Positions 1 through 6,389 of a stretch of DNA of 8,934 bases are shown here, piece after piece. The position numbers were made by a program, and so were the translations under genes. How positions within the stretch are numbered: position 1 is the first letter of the stretch; every line of letters begins with the position of its first letter. The notes beneath the pieces were generated by a model. That model had not been told where the DNA came from and made no database searches. It worked only from the letters and a program-made list of their open reading frames with translations. The DNA is taken from positions 1 through 8,934 of the forward strand of contig CAMUZJ010000043.1 of assembly GCA_947165195.1 (NCBI GenBank). The letters are read 5' to 3'. The stretch comes from an uncultured Bacillota bacterium. Lineage in GTDB: Bacteria > Bacillota_I > Bacilli_A > RF39 > UBA660.

Positions 1-1
1 A

Positions 2-115
2 GTTTTTAAGCCTGATTATTATGTCGATAATACAATAGATGATTTAAAAAATAGTATAGATAGACAAAAAGATGTTGCTATAAACCTTTTAAAGAATAAA
101 AATAAAATTAAATAG
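2..115 (+). CDS. C-terminal end of an unidentified protein (partial at left edge)
   Basis: An open frame enters from the left edge and gives 37 residues before a TAG stop at 113-115. The tail begins VFKPDYYVDNTIDDL and ends in a lysine- and asparagine-rich stretch. A 'KPDYYVDN...L' ending resembles the last strand of HAD-type phosphatases, where a conserved aspartate sits near the C-terminus, but this is a weak resemblance and no catalytic motif is inside the window. Codon use (AAA, AAT, TTA) matches the rest of the window. Only the end is present, so function is left open. Confidence 0.55.
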   Translation, partial: VFKPDYYVDNTIDDLKNSIDRQKDVAINLLKNKNKIK

Positions 116-155
116 CAATCTTTTCGCTTCTAAAAAGTTAGCAATATAATGGATG

Positions 156-198
156 TAAAATAAAGAAGAAAGTAGAATGTATATCTGCTTTTTATTTT
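156..198 (+). terminator. possible terminator of the left-edge gene
   Basis: AGTAGA (171-176) can pair with TCTGCT (184-189, one G-U pair) around a 7-nt loop. With a 5-nt bulge, the outer AAAATAA/TTATTTT arms can add pairs. A T-rich run follows. The inner stem is weak and AT-rich, so this is tentative. Confidence 0.3.
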
Positions 199-224
199 GT
201 ATGAGTAGTAAGATGTGATATACT
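197..224 (+). promoter_or_regulatory. sigma-A-type promoter for the zinc-ribbon gene
   Basis: -35 TTGTAT (197-202), 16-nt spacer, -10 TATACT (219-224) with an extended -10 TG one base upstream (TGATATACT). The first A of the start codon is 24 nt after the -10, leaving room for the AGAGAGG SD at 234-240. The same nine-base extended -10 recurs at 7854-7862. Confidence 0.6.
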
Positions 225-247
225 TTATATAGTAGAGAGGTGTTTAT

Positions 248-676
248 ATGTATTGTAGAAATTGTGGAACAAAAAATTTAGAATCAGATCATTATTGTAG
301 AAATTGTGGTAACGACTTATCTAAAAATGAATTGGTTAATAATAACAAAGAAGTTAGTCGAAAAGGTGGAAATACGTTAGCTTTGATTGCAATGATTTGT
401 TTCTTTTTTCTTCCAGTTCTTAGTTATCAAGGAATAAAATTTATAGTACAAAAAAATATGGATTTGGAATTTATTTTGATTTTACTTGAGTGGACTATGA
501 TAATTAGTCCAATGCTATCACTTGTTCTTATAGTGATTGCTAGAATTAAATATCCACAAAATGGATTTAGTAAACTAGTACTTATACTAATGATACTAAC
601 TATAATAGGCTTTATTATCTTTTTAGCTATGTTGATTAAATCTTGTATGGATGGTTGTGCAAGTATTGGTGGGTGA
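248..676 (+). CDS. zinc-ribbon membrane protein, function unknown
   Basis: 142 residues. The N-terminus is a compact zinc ribbon with two CxxC knuckles (C3/C6 in CRNCG and C17/C20 in CRNCG), expected to bind one Zn and to lie in the cytoplasm. A polar linker (about 22-42) is followed by three hydrophobic segments (about 43-66, 73-100 and 109-131), so it is predicted to be a three-pass membrane protein. The end is CMDGCASIGG. Zinc-ribbon plus transmembrane proteins of this build are common in Bacillota and mostly uncharacterised. SD AGAGAGG lies 7 nt before the ATG. It is the first gene of a two-gene unit with the Lgt-like protein, whose ATG starts 8 nt after this stop. The seven nucleotides ending in this TGA (GGGTGA region) probably also serve as that gene's SD. 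Role unknown. Confidence 0.85.
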   Translation: MYCRNCGTKNLESDHYCRNCGNDLSKNELVNNNKEVSRKGGNTLALIAMICFFFLPVLSYQGIKFIVQKNMDLEFILILLEWTMIISPMLSLVLIVIARIKYPQNGFSKLVLILMILTIIGFIIFLAMLIKSCMDGCASIGG

Positions 677-684
677 TTTTTGGT

Positions 685-1377
685 ATGATAATCGAAAAGT
701 TCCCTTTTAATATTTATGCCCTTTGTATCCTTTTATCCTTATCAGCTTGTATTTTATACAATATATATTTTTTAAAAAAGAAAAACATAAATAATGAGTG
801 GATTTTATTAATCATTATAATAGTCCTACCTTTTGTATTAGTTGGCGGAAAGATTTTAACTATACTTACTTCTTCTAACGATGTGAATTTTATAACAGTA
901 GGGTTTTCTAGTTATGGTGGAGCAATCGGTTTACTACTAGCTGTTTTCTTATTCGAAAAAATAACCAATAATAAAGAAATAAAGACAGGATTTATTATCA
1001 GTTTGCCACTTATGTATTCCGTTTCTAAACTAGGTTGCTTTTTTGCTGGATGTTGTCATGGTATAAAATATAATGGAATATTTTCTATTACTTATCCACA
1101 TTTATATGATTATTCTGTATTTCCAATACAATTGTTGGAATCTATTGTATTTTTCTTTATTTTTTTAATGTCTCATATTCTTTATAAGAAATATCACTCA
1201 AAAAATATTATTGAATATGTATGTATCGTTTGTGCAATAGCTAAGTTTTTATTAGACTATTTAAGATATTCTCATATAGATCAAATTTTATCTATCAATC
1301 AGGGAATTAGTATAGCTTTTGTAATTATTATGTTAATTAGTATTTTTTACAAGAAAAAGAAAGTTACCAATATCTAG
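685..1377 (+). CDS. Lgt-like (prolipoprotein diacylglyceryl transferase family) membrane protein, divergent active site
   Basis: 230 residues from the ATG at 685. An in-frame ATG at 643 would overlap the previous gene by 34 nt and has no SD, whereas 685 has GGTGGGTGA just upstream. The protein is mostly hydrophobic, with about six or seven membrane segments. Lgt landmarks appear in the right order: SSYGGAIGLLLA (75-86, equivalent of the HGG segment), SKLGCFFAGCCHG (114-126, equivalent of the Lgt signature GRxGNFxNxExxG), VFPIQLLES (145-153, equivalent of HPTQLYE) and KFLLDYLR (187-194, equivalent of RFxxExxR). Aligned from memory with E. coli Lgt, the key residues H103, R143, N146, E151, R239 and E243 become Y77, K115, C118, C123, K187 and D191. 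The cysteine-rich signature is typical of Lgt paralogues in Bacillota. Whether it moves diacylglycerol onto lipoproteins or does something else is open. Confidence 0.75.
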   Translation: MIIEKFPFNIYALCILLSLSACILYNIYFLKKKNINNEWILLIIIIVLPFVLVGGKILTILTSSNDVNFITVGFSSYGGAIGLLLAVFLFEKITNNKEIKTGFIISLPLMYSVSKLGCFFAGCCHGIKYNGIFSITYPHLYDYSVFPIQLLESIVFFFIFLMSHILYKKYHSKNIIEYVCIVCAIAKFLLDYLRYSHIDQILSINQGISIAFVIIMLISIFYKKKKVTNI

Positions 1378-1384
1378 AATTAGG

Positions 1385-1405
1385 AGTTCAGTTAGAACTT
1401 TTTTT
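1385..1405 (+). terminator. intrinsic terminator after the Lgt-like gene
   Basis: AGTTC (1385-1389) pairs with GAACT (1395-1399) around the 5-nt loop AGTTA. GG/TT wobble pairs can extend it outward, and seven Ts follow. The stem is short but the position, just after the stop at 1377, is right. Confidence 0.6.
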
Positions 1406-1458
1406 CTTTAAAAGGTATGAATTATGAAAAATTACATATCCTTATAATGGTGATATGT

Positions 1459-1920
1459 ATGAAGATAAATTATAAAAGTCTTATTATTAATATACTAATT
1501 CCTGTTGGATTAGGAGCTCTTGTAGGTTTCTTAAGTGGTTCATCTGATGGTTATAAAGATATGATACAACCTTCCTTTGCTCCTCCGGGGATTGTATTTC
1601 CAATTGTTTGGACCATCCTTTATACCTTGATGGGAATATCTAGTTATTTAATTTCTCAAAGTAATAGTCCTTATAAAGAAAAAGCTTTATATGTTTATTA
1701 CTTACAATTAGCAGTTAACTTATTATGGAGCTTTGTCTTCTTTACCTTCCATTTATACTTCTTAGCATTCTTATGGATATTATTATTAATAGGACTTGTT
1801 ATTTGGATGATAATCAAATTTTTACCAATATCTAAAACAGCAGCCTACTTACAAATACCATATTTACTATGGATTAGTTTTGCTTCTATCCTGAATTTTT
1901 CTATCTATCTATTAAATTAG
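1459..1920 (+). CDS. tspO: TspO/MBR (translocator protein) family membrane protein
   Basis: 153 residues, the normal TspO length, with five expected transmembrane helices. Family landmarks: PSFAPPGIVFPIVWTILY (38-55, the PxFxPPxxVFxxVWxxLY block joining helices 1 and 2), QLAVNLLWSFVFF (83-95) and PYLLWISFASILNFSIYLLN (134-153). The family binds porphyrins and steroids in other organisms and is linked to stress and tetrapyrrole handling; the ligand here is unknown. The ATG at 1459 is chosen because GGTGAT (1449-1454) stands before it. ATGs at 1417 and 1447 in the same frame have no properly spaced SD, and the extra 14 residues are not TspO-like. No convincing own promoter was found: a TATAAT at 1443-1448 lies too close to the start. 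The leu promoter begins at the base after its stop. Confidence 0.9.
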   Translation: MKINYKSLIINILIPVGLGALVGFLSGSSDGYKDMIQPSFAPPGIVFPIVWTILYTLMGISSYLISQSNSPYKEKALYVYYLQLAVNLLWSFVFFTFHLYFLAFLWILLLIGLVIWMIIKFLPISKTAAYLQIPYLLWISFASILNFSIYLLN

Positions 1921-1950
1921 TTGACATAGAAAAAGAAATAGTGTTATGAT
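1921..1950 (+). promoter_or_regulatory. strong sigma-A promoter of the leuA-ilvE operon
   Basis: Perfect -35 TTGACA (1921-1926), 18-nt spacer, -10 TATGAT (1945-1950) with an extended -10 TG at 1942-1943. It is the best promoter in the window and begins directly after the TAG of tspO. Transcription should start near 1957, giving a leader RNA of about 215 nt before leuA. Confidence 0.85.
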
Positions 1951-1976
1951 TGTTTTGTAACTTAATAGGAGGATAT

Positions 1977-2039
1977 ATGCAAAATTTATCTATGAACATT
2001 TTAGCACTATTACTCTTATCTCTATCATTAGTAAAATAA
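1977..2039 (+). CDS. leucine-rich leader peptide of the leuA attenuator
   Basis: A 20-residue ORF, MQNLSMNILALLLLSLSLVK, with SD AGGAGG (1967-1972) 4 nt before the ATG, starting about 20 nt after the predicted transcription start. Eight of 20 residues are leucine (4, 9, 11-14, 16, 18). Four are consecutive (CTA TTA CTC TTA), and they include CTC and CTA codons that are much scarcer in this AT-rich DNA than TTA. Leucine-codon clusters in a short ORF ahead of a leucine-biosynthesis gene are the hallmark of a LeuL-type leader peptide, whose translation rate reports charged tRNA-Leu. The stop codon (2037-2039) overlaps the first bases of the antiterminator arm (2038-2047), the arrangement needed for a ribosome at the stop codon to mask that arm. 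The peptide itself is not expected to act. Its family was assigned from composition and context, not from homology. Confidence 0.88.
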   Translation: MQNLSMNILALLLLSLSLVK

Positions 2040-2160
2040 TATAGAGATTTTTGTAGTACACTAAAGCTTCATAGAATGAAACATTCATATTAAGTTAGAA
2101 ATATTTATTAAAAATGTGATTACACGTCTCTATATTTTATAGGACGTGTTTTTATATTTT
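2019..2160 (+). promoter_or_regulatory. transcription attenuator (regions 1:2, 2:3 and 3:4) controlling leuA-ilvE
   Basis: Three alternative pairings are visible. Region 1, TCTCTAT (2019-2025, inside the leader peptide at Ser15-Leu16), can pair with ATAGAGA (2041-2047). Region 2, AATATAGAGA (2038-2047), is perfectly complementary over 10 nt to region 3, TCTCTATATT (2127-2136). Region 3 is also the 5' arm of the terminator (2122-2149). A separate hairpin (2065-2096; core GAATG-AAA-CATTC with an outer extension) fills the space between regions 2 and 3. Inference: with little Leu-tRNA the ribosome stalls at Leu11-14, covers region 1, frees region 2, and 2:3 blocks the terminator. With plenty, it reaches the stop codon, covers region 2, and the terminator forms. 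No T-box sequence was seen in the leader. Confidence 0.82.
2122..2160 (+). terminator. attenuator terminator (3:4 hairpin) upstream of leuA
   Basis: ACACGTC (2122-2128) and CTATA (2130-2134) pair with TATAGGACGTGT (2138-2149). This gives 12 base pairs with one bulged T (2129) and a TTT loop, followed by TTTTATATTTT. It ends 11 nt before the leuA ATG and leaves the leuA SD (2161-2165) free. Confidence 0.88.
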
Positions 2161-2171
2161 GGAGGAAAAAT

Positions 2172-3797
2172 ATGGAAAATTATCAAAATTATAAGAAACT
2201 ATATGATTGGAAAAAGCCAAAGAATAGAAAGTGGCCAGATAAAGAGATTGTCAGTGCTCCTATTTGGTGTAGTGTAGACTTACGAGATGGGAATCAAGCC
2301 CTGGCTAATCCCATGACAATTGATGAGAAAATAGAATTTTTTGACTATTTAGTGAGTATTGGTTTTAAAGAAATAGAAATTGGTTTTCCTGTTGCTAGTG
2401 AGACGGAATTTCAATTTACAAGATATCTAATCGAGAATAATAAGATTCCAGATGATGTAAAAATTCAAGTTTTAACTCAATCTAGAGAAGAAATTATTGC
2501 CCGTACATTTGAGGCTTTAGAAGGAGCTAAAAATGCGATAGTCCATCTATATAATTCAACTTCTAAAATTCAAAGAGAAGTCGTATTTCATAAAAGTCAG
2601 GAAGAAGTTAAAAAAATAGCAACTGATGGGGCTAAATTAATAAATGAATATATCAAGAAATATCCCAATACAAACTGGTATTTGGAATATTCTCCAGAGA
2701 GCTTTTCAACAACAGAACTAGACTATGCGACAGAAGTAATTAATGCAGTATTAAAAGAATGGAAAGGACATATCAAAACCAAACCAATTATTAATTTACC
2801 AGCTACGATTGAGTGTGCTATGCCTAATGTTTTTGCCGATCAAGTAGAGTACATTTGTGAAAACATAGAAAATAGAGAAAATGTAATTGTTAGTATTCAT
2901 TCTCATAATGATAGAGGATGTGGAGTTGCAACTAGTGAGATGAGTTTACTTGCAGGAGCAGATAGAATAGAAGGAGCTCTATTTGGAAATGGGGAACGAA
3001 CTGGAAATGCTGATATTTTAAATATTGCTATGAATATGTATGTATTGGGAGTTGATCCAGAACTTGATTTTTCTCATATAAATGATGCCAAAGCAATTTA
3101 TGAAAAATGTACTAAGATGAAAGTTGGACCAAGGCATCCTTATGCTGGAGAACTTGTGTTTACTGCTTTTTCAGGATCTCATCAAGATGCAATTTCTAAA
3201 GGATTAAAAGCTATTAAAGAAGAGAAAAAAGAGTATTGGGAAGTACCATATCTACCAATCAATCCAAAAGATGTTAGTAGAGAGTATGAACCAATTATTC
3301 GAATTAATAGTCAATCTGGAAAAGGGGGAGTAGCTTTTATCATAGAACAAGAAATAGGCTACCAAATACCTAAAAAAATGCAAAAAGAAATTGGTTATTT
3401 CATAAAAAATGTATCTGATAAAGCACATAGAGAATTAAATAATCAAGAAATTGTAAAAGCATTTTTATCTAACTATGAAAATCGATTGGGAACATTAAAA
3501 ATAACTAAGTATGAAAATAAAAAAGATACAATTAAAATTTCTATACAAATCAAAGAAAAAATAATAGAAATAGAGTCTGCTATCGACAATATAATCGATT
3601 GTTTCTTTGCAAACTTAAAAGAAAATGGTTATTCTATAGAACTAGAAGAATGTATTGAACAAGTTCTTGATAAAAAAATAATTACCTATGTTTATATAAG
3701 AAAAGATAATATTTGGGCAATCGGTATCGATAAAGATAAAACGAAATCAAAAATATTAGCACTTATTAGTGCAGTTAATAGAATGGAGGAAAAATAA
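2172..3797 (+). CDS. leuA: 2-isopropylmalate synthase (type 2 LeuA)
   Basis: 541 residues. It catalyses the first committed step of leucine synthesis: acetyl-CoA plus 2-oxoisovalerate to 2-isopropylmalate, in the cytoplasm. The N-terminal KxLYDWxxPxNRKWPDK and APIWCSVDLRDGNQAL blocks are typical of the fungal/actinobacterial-like type 2 family. The HMGL-like TIM barrel spans about 29-310. Visible catalytic or metal residues are R38 and D39 (RDGNQ), H243 and H245 (SIHSHNDRG) and N279 (GNGERTGNAD). A linker follows, then a C-terminal LeuA dimer/regulatory domain (about 430-541) ending in WAIGID...ALISAVNR, the usual type 2 tail, so leucine feedback is plausible. It is shorter than type 2 enzymes of yeast and mycobacteria (over 600). 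SD GGAGG is 6 nt from the ATG. First gene of an operon behind the attenuator; ilvE follows after 1 nt. No leuB, leuC or leuD in the window. Confidence 0.95.
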   Translation: MENYQNYKKLYDWKKPKNRKWPDKEIVSAPIWCSVDLRDGNQALANPMTIDEKIEFFDYLVSIGFKEIEIGFPVASETEFQFTRYLIENNKIPDDVKIQVLTQSREEIIARTFEALEGAKNAIVHLYNSTSKIQREVVFHKSQEEVKKIATDGAKLINEYIKKYPNTNWYLEYSPESFSTTELDYATEVINAVLKEWKGHIKTKPIINLPATIECAMPNVFADQVEYICENIENRENVIVSIHSHNDRGCGVATSEMSLLAGADRIEGALFGNGERTGNADILNIAMNMYVLGVDPELDFSHINDAKAIYEKCTKMKVGPRHPYAGELVFTAFSGSHQDAISKGLKAIKEEKKEYWEVPYLPINPKDVSREYEPIIRINSQSGKGGVAFIIEQEIGYQIPKKMQKEIGYFIKNVSDKAHRELNNQEIVKAFLSNYENRLGTLKITKYENKKDTIKISIQIKEKIIEIESAIDNIIDCFFANLKENGYSIELEECIEQVLDKKIITYVYIRKDNIWAIGIDKDKTKSKILALISAVNRMEEK

Positions 3798-3798
3798 A

Positions 3799-4869
3799 AT
3801 GATAAAAATAAAAATTAATAAAACAAAACACCCTAAAATGAAACCTAAGGATGAAGATGATATTGTATTTGGAAGTATTTTTACAGATCATATGTTTATA
3901 ATGGACTATATAGAGGGAAAGGGTTGGATTAATCCTAGAATTGAAGAGTATAAAGACTTTAAAATATCCCCTGCAGCTTTAGTATTTCATTATGGACAAA
4001 GTATGTTTGAAGGTATGAAAGCTTATAAAACAGAAGATGGTAGAGTAGTCTTATTTAGACCAATGAAAAACATTGAAAGAGCAAATAAATCGAATCAAAG
4101 ATTATGTATTCCAGAAATACCGGAAGAAGACTTTTTAGAGGCCGTTAAAGAGTTAGTAAAAATCGATGAAGATTGGATTCCAACAAAAAAAGGTTCTTCT
4201 TTATATATTAGACCTTTTGTTATTGCAACAGAACCATCTTTAAATGTAGTTCCTTCTAAAGAATTTAAATTTATGATTATTTTAAGTCCTGTAGGAGCAT
4301 ACTATAAAGAAGGATTAAATCCTGTAAAAATTTGGATAGAAGATGAATACGTTCGAGCAGTCCGTGGAGGAATCGGAGAAGCAAAAACAGGAGGAAATTA
4401 TGCTGCATCAATGCTTTCTCAAGAAAAAGCCCATGAAGCCGGATATTCTCAAGTACTATGGCTTGATGGAATAGAACATAAATATATTGAAGAAGTAGGT
4501 GCTATGAATATCTTCTTTAAAATAAAAGGTAAAATTATAACACCTATGCTTAATGGTAGTATTCTAAGAGGAGTAACAAGAGACTCTGTAATAGAAGTCT
4601 GCAAAGATATGGGACTAGTTGTTGAAGAGCGAAAAATCAGTGTAGAGGAGTTATACGAAGCAGCTAAAGATGGTAGCTTAGAAGAAGTCTTTGGATCAGG
4701 TACAGCTGCTGTTATTTCTCCTGTTGGTACATTAAAATTTGGAAGTGATGTATTTTCTATAAATAATGGAAACATTGGAGAAGTAAGTCAAAAAGTATAT
4801 GATACTATTACTGGTATTCAAAAAGGAGTAGTGGAAGACAAACATAATTGGTTAGTTGAAATTTCCTAA
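3799..4869 (+). CDS. ilvE: branched-chain amino acid aminotransferase (type II, class IV PLP)
   Basis: 356 residues. It moves the amino group between glutamate and the 2-oxo acids of leucine, isoleucine and valine, using pyridoxal phosphate. Diagnostic blocks: FHYGQSMFEGMKAYK (63-77), LYIRPFVIATEPSL (135-148), EAKTGGNYAASMLSQ (194-208) with the expected PLP lysine K196, QVLWLDG...YIEEVGAMNIFF (218-240) with E232 as the expected PLP pyridine partner, and GSGTAAVISPVG (299-310). The QVLWLDG/EVGxMNxFF pattern marks the BCAT group shared with eukaryotic enzymes. The ATG at 3799 is used: GGAGG (3785-3789, inside the end of leuA) is 9 nt upstream, while an in-frame ATG at 3769 lies within leuA and adds ten residues read out of the leuA frame. 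Only one base separates it from the leuA stop, so the two are co-transcribed and probably translationally coupled under the same attenuator. No clear terminator follows. Confidence 0.95.
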   Translation: MIKIKINKTKHPKMKPKDEDDIVFGSIFTDHMFIMDYIEGKGWINPRIEEYKDFKISPAALVFHYGQSMFEGMKAYKTEDGRVVLFRPMKNIERANKSNQRLCIPEIPEEDFLEAVKELVKIDEDWIPTKKGSSLYIRPFVIATEPSLNVVPSKEFKFMIILSPVGAYYKEGLNPVKIWIEDEYVRAVRGGIGEAKTGGNYAASMLSQEKAHEAGYSQVLWLDGIEHKYIEEVGAMNIFFKIKGKIITPMLNGSILRGVTRDSVIEVCKDMGLVVEERKISVEELYEAAKDGSLEEVFGSGTAAVISPVGTLKFGSDVFSINNGNIGEVSQKVYDTITGIQKGVVEDKHNWLVEIS

Positions 4870-4926
4870 GTATTAATATATCCAAAAAATTATTATTTAT
4901 ACAATAGAATTTAATATTTTTATTTC

Positions 4927-4955
4927 TTATAAATTCATAAATTTTGCTCATATTA
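4927..4955 (+). promoter_or_regulatory. possible sigma-G/F-like promoter ahead of spoIVB
   Basis: CATATTA (4949-4955) is one base from the sigma-G -10 consensus CATACTA. Seventeen nt upstream is TTATA (4927-4931), a partial match to the GHATR -35. In B. subtilis spoIVB is transcribed in the forespore by sigma-G, which fits. The DNA here is so AT-rich that a chance match is likely. Confidence 0.3.
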
Positions 4956-4972
4956 ATGTTAGGTGATTTTTT

Positions 4973-5959
4973 ATGAGAAATAATTTAAAATATATTATCA
5001 TTTCTATCTTCTTAATTCTTTTTCCAATCTATGTATATGCAATAGATAAAGTGATTCCTGGAGGAGAAACGATTGGAATAGAAGTCCATTCAAAAGGTGT
5101 ATTAGTAGTAGGATTTTATAAAGTAGATAATGATTATATTGGAAAAAAAAGTGGATTTAAAATAGGAGATACCATTATAAAAGTAAATAATACTCCTATT
5201 TATAATGTAGACGAAATGATGGAAAATATACGAAATAGTCGTAATCAAACTGTAAAGTTTACAGTAATAAGAAATCAAAAAGTCAAAGTACTCGAAATGG
5301 ATTTGGTTGTAGATGATGATAACTTTTTAAAAACAGGTCTATATGTAAAAGATCAGATTAATGGATTAGGTACTTTATCCTTTATTTTAGAAAATAATCA
5401 ATTTGGTGGATTGGGTCATGAGATTATGGAATCTAATACTTTAGAAAAATTTGATATTAGTAGTGGAGAAATCTATGATGCAAAGGTCTATGAAATAATA
5501 AAAAGCTATGATGGTAGTGCTGGTGAGAAGAATGCTCGATATGATAAAAGTGAAATTAGTGGGATTATAAAAGAAAATGATGTAACTGGAATATATGGAG
5601 AATATTATAAAGATACGAGTGATAGAGAATATGTAAGTGTAGCAACTCCAGAAGAAATTACCTTAGGAGATGCTTCTATTAGAACAGTAATTCAAGATGA
5701 TATCATTGAGGAATTTCAAATAAAAATTATCAATGTAGATAAAAAAAGTGAAACCAAAAATATATTATTTGAAATTGTAGATGAGAGACTTCTATCTAAA
5801 ACTGGAGGAGTTGTACAAGGAATGAGTGGTTCTCCAATATTGCAAAATGGTAAAATGATAGGAGTTGTCAATTATGTAATTGTAAATGATACATCTAAAG
5901 GATATGGAATTTTCTTAACCAAAATGCTTCAAGAAATAGAAGAAAAGAAAGTCGAATAA
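4973..5959 (+). CDS. spoIVB: SpoIVB-type sporulation serine peptidase (PDZ + S55)
   Basis: 328 residues. In B. subtilis SpoIVB is secreted from the forespore into the intermembrane space, where it cleaves SpoIVFA and so releases sigma-K activation in the mother cell. Here: an N-terminal membrane/signal segment (about 5-23), a VIPGGETIGIEVHSKGVLVVG stretch, and a PDZ domain (about 42-108, with KKSGFKIGDTIIKVNNTPI). The S55 peptidase domain begins at LGTLSFI. The catalytic triad is readable as H149 (GLGHEI), D270 (VDERLLSKTGG) and S285 (QGMSGSPI). The 15-residue D-to-S spacing equals that of B. subtilis D363/S378. The family is usually about 425 residues, so the N-terminal half is about 90 residues shorter here. 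SD AGGTGAT is 5 nt before the ATG. Unlike the usual recN-spoIVB-spo0A order, it sits after ilvE and before the spoIIGA-sigE cluster. Confidence 0.93.
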   Translation: MRNNLKYIIISIFLILFPIYVYAIDKVIPGGETIGIEVHSKGVLVVGFYKVDNDYIGKKSGFKIGDTIIKVNNTPIYNVDEMMENIRNSRNQTVKFTVIRNQKVKVLEMDLVVDDDNFLKTGLYVKDQINGLGTLSFILENNQFGGLGHEIMESNTLEKFDISSGEIYDAKVYEIIKSYDGSAGEKNARYDKSEISGIIKENDVTGIYGEYYKDTSDREYVSVATPEEITLGDASIRTVIQDDIIEEFQIKIINVDKKSETKNILFEIVDERLLSKTGGVVQGMSGSPILQNGKMIGVVNYVIVNDTSKGYGIFLTKMLQEIEEKKVE

Positions 5960-5963
5960 GGTG

Positions 5964-5992
5964 TTGTAAAAGAGCAATAAATGCATTAAAAT
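5964..5992 (+). promoter_or_regulatory. possible promoter for the 104-residue membrane protein
   Basis: -35 TTGTAA (5964-5969), 17-nt spacer, -10 TAAAAT (5987-5992), in the 56-nt gap after spoIVB. Both boxes have mismatches. Co-transcription with spoIVB is equally possible. Confidence 0.35.
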
Positions 5993-6015
5993 AGTAATAG
6001 GATAGGAGGAGTATC

Positions 6016-6330
6016 ATGTATATAGATTTAATTGTCTTAGCAGTTCTATTACTATTAATAGTTATGTTCTTTAAAAGATTCTCATCATTCGTTTTCTTTA
6101 TGGCAATTGTTGATATTACGTTAAGAATACTAGCTTTTGTCAAACACAACATAGGAGTAAAAGATGTAGAAGCGTTAATTGATAAATATTTACCAGAAAG
6201 TATCTTTGATATTATCGATAAATATACAACCGATTTACCTAACCTTATCTTAAAATGGGCATTTGTAGTTATAATGACATTCTTCTTAGGATATATCATT
6301 AAAATATTCTTAAAAAAGAAAAAAATATAG
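6016..6330 (+). CDS. small two-helix membrane protein, function unknown
   Basis: 104 residues with a perfect AGGAGG SD (6004-6009) 6 nt before the ATG. An N-terminal hydrophobic stretch (about 4-32, interrupted by KRF at 20-22) begins MYIDLIVLAVLLLL. A soluble, charged central part (about 43-75, containing DVEALIDKYLPESIFDIIDKY) follows, then a second membrane segment (about 79-98) and a KKKK tail. The start resembles the first helix of CvpA-like proteins, but there is no more than that. It lies between spoIVB (56-nt gap) and a strong terminator, just before spoIIGA-sigE. A sporulation-linked membrane role is therefore possible by position only. A reverse-strand open frame over the same bases has no SD and is a shadow. 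Confidence 0.75.
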   Translation: MYIDLIVLAVLLLLIVMFFKRFSSFVFFMAIVDITLRILAFVKHNIGVKDVEALIDKYLPESIFDIIDKYTTDLPNLILKWAFVVIMTFFLGYIIKIFLKKKKI

Positions 6331-6338
6331 ATACTCAT

Positions 6339-6363
6339 AAAACGACAAATAAGTCGTTTTTTT
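6339..6363 (+). terminator. intrinsic terminator between the small membrane protein gene and spoIIGA
   Basis: AAAACGAC (6339-6346) pairs perfectly with GTCGTTTT (6353-6360) around the loop AAATAA, running into further Ts (seven T in all). It separates the spoIVB block from spoIIGA-sigE. Confidence 0.82.
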
Positions 6364-6389
6364 CTTGTTAAGATTTTATCGGTGATAAG

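Noticed and set aside
643..684. Upstream in-frame start for the Lgt-like gene
   Set aside because: It would overlap the zinc-ribbon gene by 34 nt without an SD. The added residues repeat that gene's end in another frame and are not Lgt-like.
1443..1448. TATAAT as the tspO promoter
   Set aside because: Transcription would start about 4 nt before the chosen ATG, leaving out the SD, and there is no -35 at the right distance.
1957..2171. T-box riboswitch ahead of leuA
   Set aside because: No T-box antiterminator sequence or specifier-loop architecture could be seen. The Leu-rich ORF and the three-way pairing explain the leader better.
4449..4775. Reverse-strand open frame of 108 codons inside ilvE
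   Set aside because: It lies wholly within the clearly conserved ilvE coding sequence and has no SD. It is a shadow of the real gene.
5895..6338. Reverse-strand open frame of 147 codons over the end of spoIVB and the 104-residue gene
   Set aside because: No SD. It overlaps a conserved gene end and an ORF with a perfect AGGAGG; its low-complexity hydrophobic product arises from antisense AT-rich DNA.
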